From the NCBI GenBank assembly GCA_900541315.1, contig UQJF01000061.1, positions 1-17,393 on the forward strand: a stretch of DNA of 17,393 bases, read 5' to 3'. The notes under the pieces were generated by a model that searched no databases, was not told where the DNA came from, and saw only the letters and a program-made list of their open reading frames with translations. This document shows, in pieces, positions 1-7,808 of this stretch. This DNA is from an uncultured Clostridium sp. Lineage in GTDB: Bacteria; Bacillota; Clostridia; Lachnospirales; Lachnospiraceae. The translations under genes were made by a program, and so were the position numbers. How positions within the stretch are numbered: position 1 is the stretch's first letter; each line of letters starts with the position of its first letter.

Positions 1-84
1 TAGACCTGCACACTCAACTCCGCATCCTACGTGATTAGTACAGTTATTTACGAAAGGATGTACTGGTCTGGGATAAGGTTTTTG

Positions 85-978
85 TTATTCCTTTACTAAA
101 GCTGCCATGTCTTTCGGGAGTGGAGCTGTAAAGCTTAAAGGTGTTTTTGTCAGTGGATGGATAAATTCCAGTCCATAAGAGTGGAGTGGCTGGCGGCTGA
201 TATAGCGGTAGTCCGGATTATAGAGAAAATCACCGGGAAGAGGATGACCGATATAGCCCATATGGACCCGGATTTGATGAGTCCGGCCGGTATCCAGTTT
301 CAGACTGATATAAGAAAGATCCTTTTCTTCATCATAGGAGAGAAGACGGTAATGGGTTCTGGCTGTCTCACCATTTTCAAAGTCAATACGGCGCAGGACA
401 GTAGAGTCTTCTGCTCGTCCTATTGGGGCATCAATGATGCCCTCTTTTTCTGTCTTTCCACAGACAATAGCACGGTATTGTCTGTGGATCTGCCTGTGGA
501 GCATCTGGTCAGATAAGATACAGCCTGCAAGAAGATGCTTGGCAATGACTAAAAGACCGGTGGTATCCCGGTCTAAGCGGTTAATGGCCCGGTAGACCAG
601 AGTCTGGCCTTTGCTCTGGTAATACCAGGCAACGGCGTTTGCTAATGTGTGGTCAAAATGGCCTTGGGAAGGGTGGATAGGCACACCGGCATCTTTATTT
701 ATCACTAAAATATCCTCATCCTCATAGATGATATTTAAAGGAAGCCTAACAGGAACAATGTTCTGGGAGTTTTCCTCTTCTAATGCAGCGGTCAGTATTT
801 CACCTGCCTGCAGACGGTGGATGGTATAAGCAAGCTTCCCGCCGATAGTAAGGCCGGTGGGAGAATTTCTCAGTTTAACTACCAGACGGTGGGAATAGCC
901 TTTGCTCCTTAAAAACTGTTCTATGGTCTTTCCCTGGTCTTCTTCGGTGATCTTGTATTGTAATGTCTTTTTTATCAT
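85..978 (-). CDS. RluA-family RNA pseudouridine synthase
   Basis: This protein isomerises specific uridines in rRNA or tRNA to pseudouridine in the cytoplasm. The 297-residue product has an S4-like N-terminal region (about 8-70) and then the RluA/RluD catalytic domain. The catalytic motif reads NRLDRDTTGLLVIAK around residues 133-147, with the nucleophile expected at Asp136; the first residue is Asn where most family members have His. The second family motif, GRTHQIRVH, is at 231-239. The length is normal for the RluD-like group. The ATG start at 978 has a GAGAGGA ribosome-binding site that overlaps the end of dinB, and only 6 bases separate the two genes, so it is probably co-transcribed with dinB. 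The target nucleotide cannot be deduced from sequence, so no gene symbol is given. Confidence 0.93.
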   Translation of the reverse strand: MIKKTLQYKITEEDQGKTIEQFLRSKGYSHRLVVKLRNSPTGLTIGGKLAYTIHRLQAGEILTAALEEENSQNIVPVRLPLNIIYEDEDILVINKDAGVPIHPSQGHFDHTLANAVAWYYQSKGQTLVYRAINRLDRDTTGLLVIAKHLLAGCILSDQMLHRQIHRQYRAIVCGKTEKEGIIDAPIGRAEDSTVLRRIDFENGETARTHYRLLSYDEEKDLSYISLKLDTGRTHQIRVHMGYIGHPLPGDFLYNPDYRYISRQPLHSYGLEFIHPLTKTPLSFTAPLPKDMAALVKE

Positions 979-984
979 GTATAT

Positions 985-2268
985 TTAAAGTTCCTCTCCA
1001 GATCCGTTTTTTGCAGATCCTGTTTTAAAGGTTTTCTTTTTGCTTGCAGCATGGTCTACGATGGCATCTTTTTGCAGAAAACTGGCACGTTTGATGCTGT
1101 CGATGCCAAAACGGTTGCGGATAGAATCTACAGTTTTTTCAAATTCCTTTTTCTTTCTGGCGTGAGGCTCTTCAAACAGGCTCATCTGGCAGAAGCTGTC
1201 ATCAGATATTTTTCCCACACGCAGTCCCATAAGCCGCAGGGGAGTCATATCCCAGGCTTCTTTTAAAAGTCTGCAGGCACATTCAAAAAGCTGTGATGTA
1301 GAATCTGTAGGTTCATTTAAGGTCATCTGATGGGACTGGTTTTTAAAGGACCAGTCCCGAAGTTCCACACATACACTGCTGCAGAGTACATGGTCTGCCC
1401 GCAGTCTGGCACCCACGGTCTCGCACAGGGAGAGGAGTACCTGACAGCCTGTTTCATAATCGGAAATATCCCTGGATAAGGTAATGCTGTTTCCGTATCC
1501 TTTATTAACAGGCTCTTTTTCTGCTACAGGGTCATTGTCAATGCCGTTGGCATATTGGTGGATCATCACTGCGTATTTTTCACCCAGATGTATTTTTAAC
1601 AGATTTAAGTCCCAGCGAGCCAGCTGGCCAATGGTGCGAATACCCAGGTTTTCCAGCTTTTTCTGGGCAGACTGTCCTACGCAGAATAAGTCACGGATGG
1701 GCAGAGGCCACATTTTTTCTGCTATCTCATTAGGAAAAAGTGTATGGCATTTGTCCGGCTTTTCAAAATCAGAGGCCATTTTTGCCAAAAGCTTGTTTGA
1801 AGAAATACCAATATTAACAGTAAAGCCAAGCTGGTCCCGGATCCGGTTCCGTATTATATTGGCAGTGCTTAAAGGAGGACCGAACAGGTGAATGGTATCT
1901 GTCATATCCAGAAAAGTCTCGTCGATACTAAATTTTTCATGGTCCGGCGTGTATTCCTCTAAAAGAGTCATCATTTTTCTGGAACACTGGATATAGAAAT
2001 CAAAACGAGAAGGTACGATCACCAGATCAGGACATTTTCGTAACGCTTGGGAGATAGGTTCCCCGGTGGTAACCCCCTGTTTCTTTGCCAGAGTGGATTT
2101 TGCCAGAATGATACCGTGACGGGTGCTTGAATCACCGCCTACTGCACAGGCAATGGTGCGCAGATCTGTATCCTGGGGACTTTTCTCAAGGCGGTATACA
2201 GATTCCCAGCTTAAAAAAGCAGAATTTACATCAATATGAAAAATAACGCGCTGTTTCGGTATATTCAT
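985..2268 (-). CDS. dinB: DNA polymerase IV (Y-family translesion polymerase)
   Basis: This is an error-prone polymerase that extends past DNA lesions. The 427-residue protein has the palm carboxylates expected of the Y family: Asp13 in HIDVNSAF and Asp116-Glu117 in FSIDET. Motif GISSNKLLAKMASDFEKPD (about 154-172) leads into the thumb, and the little-finger region lies at about 255-355. Near the C terminus CQMSLFEE (360-367) carries a beta-clamp binding motif (QMSLF). A basic Lys/Ser-rich tail follows residue 408. The second Asp of the usual DxD near the N terminus is Asn15, as in a common Firmicutes subgroup; the catalytic triad itself is intact. The ATG at 2268 is preceded by AGGAGA. It is the first gene of a probable dinB-rluA unit behind a strong promoter with a LexA-like box, so SOS induction is likely (inference). 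Confidence 0.95.
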   Translation of the reverse strand: MNIPKQRVIFHIDVNSAFLSWESVYRLEKSPQDTDLRTIACAVGGDSSTRHGIILAKSTLAKKQGVTTGEPISQALRKCPDLVIVPSRFDFYIQCSRKMMTLLEEYTPDHEKFSIDETFLDMTDTIHLFGPPLSTANIIRNRIRDQLGFTVNIGISSNKLLAKMASDFEKPDKCHTLFPNEIAEKMWPLPIRDLFCVGQSAQKKLENLGIRTIGQLARWDLNLLKIHLGEKYAVMIHQYANGIDNDPVAEKEPVNKGYGNSITLSRDISDYETGCQVLLSLCETVGARLRADHVLCSSVCVELRDWSFKNQSHQMTLNEPTDSTSQLFECACRLLKEAWDMTPLRLMGLRVGKISDDSFCQMSLFEEPHARKKKEFEKTVDSIRNRFGIDSIKRASFLQKDAIVDHAASKKKTFKTGSAKNGSGEEL

Positions 2269-2305
2269 AGTGCTCTCCTGAAAAATGAATGTGCTCCTGA
2301 AAGGG

Positions 2306-2319
2306 AGAATACATGTTCT
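2306..2319 (-). promoter_or_regulatory. LexA-like operator at the dinB transcription start
   Basis: On the minus strand the 14-mer AGAACATGTATTCT has inverted AGAA/TTCT ends and matches the Gram-positive LexA core GAAC-N4-GTTC at all but one defined position (ATTC for GTTC). It lies just downstream of the -10 box, where a bound repressor would block initiation. Position, sequence and target gene (dinB is a classic SOS gene) agree; binding itself is inferred. Confidence 0.6.
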
Positions 2320-2325
2320 GTAAAA

Positions 2326-2354
2326 ATCATAACACAGGCAGCAGATATAGTCAA
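2326..2354 (-). promoter_or_regulatory. Sigma-A promoter of dinB
   Basis: Read on the minus strand, TTGACT (2354-2349) and TATGAT (2331-2326) are separated by exactly 17 bases. The predicted transcription start is near 2319, about 50 bases before the dinB start codon. Confidence 0.8.
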
Positions 2355-2422
2355 TTTCAGCATATCTGTAAATCAGATGGAATAGGATAAGAAAAAGAAC
2401 CCTTTGGGGAGAAGCCCTTAAG

Positions 2423-3688
2423 GTGAATGAGAAAAGAAATGCTTTAAACAGAGGGATGCGGTGGAAATTCCGTTGTTTGGTCCTGTTTTTTGTACTTGTT
2501 TATTTGTTCCTTTTTTGTGATCTGCAAAGTCTGGCAGAGGAAAAAGACGGACTGAAGCTTTATTCCCAGTCCGCTGTTTTGATGGATGGGTACAGCGGCC
2601 GCGTTCTTTATGGAAAAAATGAAAAACAGGTGCGGCCCATGGCAAGCACCACTAAGATCATGACCTGTATCCTGGCACTGGAAATGGGAGATTTAGACGA
2701 TCTGGTCACAGCTTCTTCTTGTGCAGCTTCCCAGCCAAAGGTACATATGGGAGTGAAAAAGGGAGAGAAATATCTGTTAAAAGATCTGCTTTACGGTCTG
2801 ATGCTGGAATCTTATAATGATGCAGCAGTAATGATCGCAGAGCATATTGGAGGGACAGGAAAAGATTTTGCCAGGCTGATGAATAAAAAGGCAGAAGATT
2901 TAGGCTGCAGGGATACCTGGTTTATCACACCAAATGGTCTGGATGCAAAAGAAACGGATGAAACAGGAAAAGAACGGATCCATTCTACTACTGCAGAGGA
3001 CTTGGCAAGGATAATGGTATATTGTATACAACAATCCCCGAAGAAGGAAGAATTTTTAAAAATAACCCAGACCCAGGATCGCACCTTTTATGATTCGGAA
3101 AATAAACATCAGATCCAGTGCAGGAACCACAATGCTTTTTTAACTATGATGGATGGGGCGCTGACAGGAAAGACCGGTTTTACAGGGGGAGCCGGTTATT
3201 CTTATGTAGGAGCGTTAAAAAAAGATGGTAAATTATTTGTTATTGCCTTATTAGGCTGTAGCTGGCCGCCTTATAAGACACGAAAATGGTCAGATGCAGG
3301 AATCCTGTTTTCTTATGGACTGAAAAATTACAATAAAACAGATCTGTATAAGCATCTGGGAAAAACAGAGCCAGTGCCTGTGAAGGTAGAAGGCGGCATC
3401 TGCTGGGGAGAAGAAGAAAAAAGCTTTGTTTTAGCAAAAGAAAGGGAAATAGAACTTTCGCAAATAGAGCTTTCTGCCCTGATAAAAGAGGGTGAGAAAA
3501 CCAGAAAGAAAGTAATCCTTCCCCGGAAGTTAGATGCTCCTGTAAGAGAGGGAGAGAAGATTGGACGGGTACAATATTATATAGAAGATATGCTTATGGG
3601 AGAACTTTCATTATATAGTGACAGGTCAGTAAAAAAAATGGATATTTTGACAGCTTGGGGTCATGTTTTATCTCTGTGGAGGATTTAA
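2423..3688 (+). CDS. D-alanyl-D-alanine carboxypeptidase (DacF/PBP5 type)
   Basis: This penicillin-binding protein trims the terminal D-Ala from peptidoglycan stem peptides outside the membrane. The three serine-transferase motifs are present in order: STTK at 75-78 (nucleophile Ser75), SYN at 130-132 and KTG at 250-252. A signal peptide is clear: basic residues, a hydrophobic run at about 19-31, and a likely cleavage after SLA near residue 38. A C-terminal PBP5_C-like beta domain covers about 310-400. The 421-residue length suits the family. The start is GTG with GGGGAG 11 bases upstream; the only nearby alternative, ATG at 2456, has its purine tract touching the codon and is less likely. 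It is divergent from dinB and precedes two envelope genes that have their own promoter. No convincing terminator follows. Confidence 0.93.
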   Translation: MNEKRNALNRGMRWKFRCLVLFFVLVYLFLFCDLQSLAEEKDGLKLYSQSAVLMDGYSGRVLYGKNEKQVRPMASTTKIMTCILALEMGDLDDLVTASSCAASQPKVHMGVKKGEKYLLKDLLYGLMLESYNDAAVMIAEHIGGTGKDFARLMNKKAEDLGCRDTWFITPNGLDAKETDETGKERIHSTTAEDLARIMVYCIQQSPKKEEFLKITQTQDRTFYDSENKHQIQCRNHNAFLTMMDGALTGKTGFTGGAGYSYVGALKKDGKLFVIALLGCSWPPYKTRKWSDAGILFSYGLKNYNKTDLYKHLGKTEPVPVKVEGGICWGEEEKSFVLAKEREIELSQIELSALIKEGEKTRKKVILPRKLDAPVREGEKIGRVQYYIEDMLMGELSLYSDRSVKKMDILTAWGHVLSLWRI

Positions 3689-3765
3689 AAGAAAGATTTC
3701 TGCCTGGTAAGTGTTAAAGTTTTCTTACGAATTAGTTTGATTTGTGTGAACATTTTTTGTTGCAG

Positions 3766-3795
3766 TTGACATGAGGCGGCAATTATCATTATAAT
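3766..3795 (+). promoter_or_regulatory. Consensus sigma-A promoter for the envelope gene pair
   Basis: TTGACA (3766-3771) and TATAAT (3790-3795) match consensus perfectly at both boxes, with an 18-base spacer. Transcription would start near 3802, giving a leader of about 80-110 bases before the wall-hydrolase gene. Confidence 0.85.
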
Positions 3796-3799
3796 GATA
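3784..3799. repeat. Perfect 16-bp palindrome centred on the -10 box
   Basis: TATCATTATAATGATA is its own reverse complement and contains the whole TATAAT -10 element of the promoter above. This is the placement expected of a repressor operator. It does not match the standard Fur or PerR arrangement, and no regulator gene lies beside it, so the factor is unknown. Confidence 0.6.
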
Positions 3800-3913
3800 C
3801 CGAGTGTTCAAAGGTGAAATGTCTGGGATAGGATTGTTTGAAAGAGGACTTTTAAACTTTTTAAGTGGGAACACATATCATTGAATCAGAGAATTCAGGA
3901 GATAATACAGCAG

Positions 3914-6082
3914 ATGAAGGGAAAAATATACAAAAAAGGCCTTGCAGTTCTGTTAGGCCTGACATTGGCTGCAAATGTTCCATTAAGCAGACCATTGCCA
4001 TTTCACATGTTAGATTCCTATGCTTATACGGGGACGGCTACTGTAAAGGCGTCCTCTTTAAACGTAAGAAGTGATGCAGGAACCGGCTACAGTGCAGTTG
4101 CCCGTCTGGCAGCAGGTGCCAGCGTACGCATTACAGGAGAGAAGACAGGAACAGACGGAAAGACCTGGTACCAGATCCAGTACACGGGAAGCAGCGGACA
4201 AACCGGCACAGGCTATGTTTCTTCTTCCTACATACGCATCCCGGTTTCGTATTCCGCAGATGCAAATTTTGAAGCTTATCTGACTTCCCAGGGATTTCCG
4301 GAAAGCTATAAAGATGGTTTAAGGCAGCTTCATGCCCAGTATCCAAACTGGGTATTCAGGGCAAAGAATACAGGGATTGACTGGAATACAGCTGTTGAAA
4401 ATGAGTCAGTTCTTGGCCGTAATCTGGTGGCAACAGGAAGTATTTCTTCCTGGAAATCTGTAGAAAGCGGCGCTTATAACTGGGATAACAGCAGCTGGAC
4501 CGGTTTTGACGGAAGCAACTGGGTGGCAGCATCCCAGGATATCATCCGTTATTATATGGATCCGCGAAACTTTTTAGATGATACCTATGTGTTCCAGTTC
4601 CTGTCCCATGAATACGATGGAAACAGCCAGACAAAAGAGGGACTTACAGGAATGGTTGCCGGTTCCTTCCTTTCAGGGACCACAGATTCCACAGGAACCG
4701 GAGGCAGTTCTTCTTCCGGCAGTTCTTCCGGTCGGGGAGGCAGTTCATCAGGTAATTCATCAGGCAGTTCATCCGGAAGTGTTTCAAAAGAAGGCCCTGG
4801 GGGAAGAAAAAACATGACAGATGATTCCAACCATGGTCCGGGTGTATCAGGCGGCGCAGCTGTAAGCACGCAGGCACCGGGAAGCAGCAGTACCACAGAG
4901 AGCAGCAGTACAGGAAACGGAAATGTTAGTCTGGAATCGCCACATGCTTCTATTACACCAAAGGAGCATAATCTGGTAACTTCCAATGTGAGCCTGGTAG
5001 CTCCGGGACAGTCCGATGGAAGCAGTACAGATAACAGTACCAGTATCTCCCAGCCTGGAAATGTGTCTTCCCAGCCGGGAACGGCTGCAGATACCACAAC
5101 AGGTACTTCGGATCAGACCGGATCTTCTGTATCTGTTTCCACAAGTAAATCCTATGTGGATATTTTAATGGATGCAGCTACGAAATCTAGTGTGAGCCCT
5201 TATGTTTTAGCTGCCATGATCCTTCAGGAGCAGGGCGTAAACGGTGGAACACCTCTGATCTCAGGAAATTATTCCGGATATTCCGGTTATTACAACTTCT
5301 TTAACGTAGAAGCATATCAGTCCGGTTCTATGTCAGCTACCCAGATGGGACTCCGGTATGCAAGCCAGTCCGGTAGTTATGGAAGACCATGGAATACGGT
5401 GGAAAAATCCATTTTAGGCGGCGCCCAGAATTATGGCGATAATTATGTAAAAGCAGGACAGAATACATTCTATTTAAAGAAGTTTAATGTACAAGGCTCG
5501 AATCCATATAAACACCAGTATATGAGCAATGTGCAGGGCGCAGCTTCTGAGGCAGAGCGTCTTTCTAAGGCATACAGTTCCTTAAAGAACTCTGCATTGG
5601 AATTTTATATACCGGTATTTAACAATATGCCGGAGCAGGCATGTGCTGCACCTACAGGAAACGGAAGCCCGAATAATAAGCTTTCTGGCTTAAATGCAGA
5701 TGGATTCAGCCTGACACCTTCCTTTGGAAAGGATACATTAAGCTACAATCTGATCGTAGATACCTCAGTTACAAGTATCCAGATCAGTGCATCTACTGCA
5801 GATGGCAATGCTTCTGTTGCAGGTACTGGAAATATAGAACTTACCGGCAATTCAAGTGATATTGCAGTAACCGTTACAGCGCAGAATGGCAGTACAAGGA
5901 CTTACACCATACATGTAGTGCGTCAGGCTGGCGGAGCAACCCCTTCCGGCCAGAATACCACTGCATCACCGGCAGGTTCTGGCAGCTCTTCCAGTTCACC
6001 TGGAAATACAGGAGGACATGGAGAAACGGGAAATGGCAATACTCCCGGCGGAAGCAATGTTACCATTGTAAACGTGCAGTAA
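3914..6082 (+). CDS. Secreted SH3 / N-acetylglucosaminidase / cadherin-like wall hydrolase
   Basis: This is an exported peptidoglycan hydrolase. Counting from the ATG at 3914 (722 residues), it has a signal peptide (MKGKIYKKGLAVLLGLTLA), a bacterial SH3 domain at about 39-110, and the first part of a glucosaminidase domain at 118-254 with YYMDPRNFLDD at 214-224. A Ser/Gly/Thr-rich linker covers about 255-411. The catalytic part follows at 412-570, with the likely acid Glu439 in AMILQEQG and then GYSGYYNFFNV. A cadherin-like beta-sandwich domain lies at about 588-671, and the tail is Ser/Gly-rich. The linker splits a domain that is normally continuous. A TTG start at 3881 would add 11 residues, but the ATG has AGGAG 12 bases upstream and gives a cleaner signal peptide. 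It has a consensus promoter, and the next gene follows after 29 bases. The exact bond cleaved is not shown by the sequence. Confidence 0.88.
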   Translation: MKGKIYKKGLAVLLGLTLAANVPLSRPLPFHMLDSYAYTGTATVKASSLNVRSDAGTGYSAVARLAAGASVRITGEKTGTDGKTWYQIQYTGSSGQTGTGYVSSSYIRIPVSYSADANFEAYLTSQGFPESYKDGLRQLHAQYPNWVFRAKNTGIDWNTAVENESVLGRNLVATGSISSWKSVESGAYNWDNSSWTGFDGSNWVAASQDIIRYYMDPRNFLDDTYVFQFLSHEYDGNSQTKEGLTGMVAGSFLSGTTDSTGTGGSSSSGSSSGRGGSSSGNSSGSSSGSVSKEGPGGRKNMTDDSNHGPGVSGGAAVSTQAPGSSSTTESSSTGNGNVSLESPHASITPKEHNLVTSNVSLVAPGQSDGSSTDNSTSISQPGNVSSQPGTAADTTTGTSDQTGSSVSVSTSKSYVDILMDAATKSSVSPYVLAAMILQEQGVNGGTPLISGNYSGYSGYYNFFNVEAYQSGSMSATQMGLRYASQSGSYGRPWNTVEKSILGGAQNYGDNYVKAGQNTFYLKKFNVQGSNPYKHQYMSNVQGAASEAERLSKAYSSLKNSALEFYIPVFNNMPEQACAAPTGNGSPNNKLSGLNADGFSLTPSFGKDTLSYNLIVDTSVTSIQISASTADGNASVAGTGNIELTGNSSDIAVTVTAQNGSTRTYTIHVVRQAGGATPSGQNTTASPAGSGSSSSSPGNTGGHGETGNGNTPGGSNVTIVNVQ
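4703..4780 (+). repeat. Imperfect 12-base coding repeats (Gly-Ser-Ser-Ser linker)
   Basis: GGCAGTTC(T/A)TC(C/A)GG-like units recur about five times and encode the Ser/Gly stretch at the start of the linker in the wall hydrolase. Units keep the reading frame, so gain or loss of one would change linker length without a frameshift. The copies are degenerate. Confidence 0.55.
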
Positions 6083-6111
6083 TGAGACCGAAATAGTTTA
6101 GGAAAGCAGGA

Positions 6112-7761
6112 ATGAACATGACATTAAAACAGATCAGACAGTGGGCAGCGGCAGTTGCTGCCATCTGTCTTATAAACGTATTTTTGCCATTTTATGGGAT
6201 AACTGCCTATGCAGCGACAGCAAGGATCGCATTTTCAGATCCAACCGCTTCTGTAGGCAGTGAGATCAATGTAAAAATGAAGATCACCAGCAGTGATAAT
6301 CTTTCTACAGCAGATATCATGCTGGCATATGATGCAAACAGTCTTGAATTTATAGAAGGTACTAATGCAGAAGGCGGAAACGGGGCAGTCCGTGTCCATG
6401 GTGACGGCGGTGCCGGAAATACAACGACCCTTGCTTATGACCTGAAATTTAAGGCATCAGCAGCAGGTACCAGCAAGATTACGGTTACAAGCCAGGAGAT
6501 CTATGATTCTTCTTCCAAGATCGTAACAGTTGACAAGCAGGGAGAATCCCAGGTAACGGTCAGCGCACTGGCAAGTGCTTCCAAGGATGCAACCTTAAAG
6601 TCCCTGCAGGTATCACCGGGAAGCCTGACACCGGAGTTTTCTTCTGATGTAGATTCCTATGCAGTGACAGTAGGAACAGACGTAGATAAACTGATCATCA
6701 GCGCGGATACTACAGACGAAGGTGCTTCTAAGGTAGTAAGCGGCAATGAAAACCTGCAGATGGGTGAAAACAGGGTGACTTTAAAGGTTACTGCCCAGGA
6801 TGGGGAAACTACCAGGGAATATGTGATCGTTGTTACCAAACAGGAAGGCGGTCCAAATGAGGGTACACAGAATGTGGATGGAGAAGGAAGCTTTGAACAG
6901 TTCCAGATGACTGTATCCAGACGCAGCTTTACTGTAATGGAACCAGATGCTTCTGTACAGATACCGGAAGGACTGACAGAAACAAAGATCACCATTGATG
7001 GACATGCTGTTAAAGGCTGGGTATGGGGCAATGAGACAGAGCATCAGTATTGTGTCATTTATGCTATGAATGAAGCCGGTGAGAAGAACTTCTACCGCTA
7101 TGACTTAAATAACAATGAGCGTACCATCCAGCGTTACTTTGAAGATCCAAATGCACAGGGAGCAGTAAGTGAAGATGTTTATACACAGCTGGCAGACCAA
7201 TATGATTCCCTGAGAAAGGATTACAGCCTGTTCAGGACGCTGCTGATCGCGGCTATTGTTGTAGCTCTTATCTTTATGGTGCTTCTGGTGGTATCTGTTG
7301 CAGGCAAGAAGCAGAAAACAGAAAAAAGAAAGACATCCCGTTCTGGAAAGAAGTCTGTAAAAGAGAATGATGAAGCGAAAGAAGAGCTTTATGAAGACGA
7401 AGCAGAAGAGCAGGAAGATGACCTGATAGATGAGGATGATGACGATATAGAAGAATATGAGGATCTTGATCTTGAAGATTTAGACGAGTCTGAGGACGGA
7501 TCTGAAGCTGCAGACGAGGAAGAACCAGAAGCTGTACAGGAAGAGCCGGAAACTGCAGAACCAGAAGAGACAGAAGCTGTATCAGATGAAGAAGCAAAGG
7601 ATGACATCGAAGAAATAGAGTTTGAAGATCTGGATGAGGAAGCAGATGTGGATGAAAATGGCGAAATGGACGATAATGTAGTATATGAGGAGCCGGCAGT
7701 ACCAGAAGAGACCTCAGAGGACAAAGACAAAGACGATGACTTTGAGATATTTGACCTTTAA
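6112..7761 (+). CDS. Cohesin-like / cadherin-like membrane protein with acidic cytoplasmic tail
   Basis: This is a 549-residue single-pass surface protein of unknown role. It has a signal peptide ending near TAYAA (31-35), then a cohesin-like beta domain at about 37-150 (the stretch ADIMLAYDANSLEFIEG is typical of the fold). A cadherin-like beta-sandwich follows at about 158-243 and an unrecognised membrane-proximal domain at about 258-345. Next come a short possible coiled coil (352-372), one transmembrane helix (about 374-397) and a basic stop-transfer stretch rich in Lys/Arg (399-417). The last 130 residues are extremely rich in Asp and Glu and end in DDDFEIFDL. The cohesin assignment is by pattern only. 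ATG 6112 and ATG 6118 are both possible starts; AGGA lies 6 bases before the second. It is 29 bases from the wall hydrolase and shares its cadherin-like domain, so the two are probably one transcript and one cell-surface function. Confidence 0.85.
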   Translation: MNMTLKQIRQWAAAVAAICLINVFLPFYGITAYAATARIAFSDPTASVGSEINVKMKITSSDNLSTADIMLAYDANSLEFIEGTNAEGGNGAVRVHGDGGAGNTTTLAYDLKFKASAAGTSKITVTSQEIYDSSSKIVTVDKQGESQVTVSALASASKDATLKSLQVSPGSLTPEFSSDVDSYAVTVGTDVDKLIISADTTDEGASKVVSGNENLQMGENRVTLKVTAQDGETTREYVIVVTKQEGGPNEGTQNVDGEGSFEQFQMTVSRRSFTVMEPDASVQIPEGLTETKITIDGHAVKGWVWGNETEHQYCVIYAMNEAGEKNFYRYDLNNNERTIQRYFEDPNAQGAVSEDVYTQLADQYDSLRKDYSLFRTLLIAAIVVALIFMVLLVVSVAGKKQKTEKRKTSRSGKKSVKENDEAKEELYEDEAEEQEDDLIDEDDDDIEEYEDLDLEDLDESEDGSEAADEEEPEAVQEEPETAEPEETEAVSDEEAKDDIEEIEFEDLDEEADVDENGEMDDNVVYEEPAVPEETSEDKDKDDDFEIFDL

Positions 7762-7808
7762 AATAACCTGAAAATGAGACTTACAATGTGCAGAAAGGAA
7801 GAAGAGCT

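Noticed and set aside
1..84. Small dyads at the left edge (AGACC/GGTCT, CATCCT/AGGATG, AGTAC/GTACT)
   Set aside because: The pairings exclude one another, loops are long, there is no T-run in either direction, and the flank is cut by the window. No RNA gene or terminator can be claimed.
157..516. 119-codon plus-strand frame inside the RluA-family gene
   Set aside because: It is antisense to the catalytic domain of a well-supported gene and has no independent support.
3784..3799. Fur or PerR box at the envelope promoter
   Set aside because: The symmetric arms are in the opposite order to the 7-1-7 Fur pattern and do not match the PerR consensus; only the general operator-like symmetry is kept as a finding.
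4585..5097. 170-codon open frame on the minus strand inside the wall hydrolase gene
   Set aside because: It is the antisense shadow of the Ser/Gly-rich linker, giving a Pro/Leu-rich translation with no domain and no ribosome-binding site.
7389..7730. Ser-rich 113-codon open frame on the minus strand
   Set aside because: It is a low-complexity shadow of the acidic tail of the cohesin-like protein (GAA/GAT codons read backwards).
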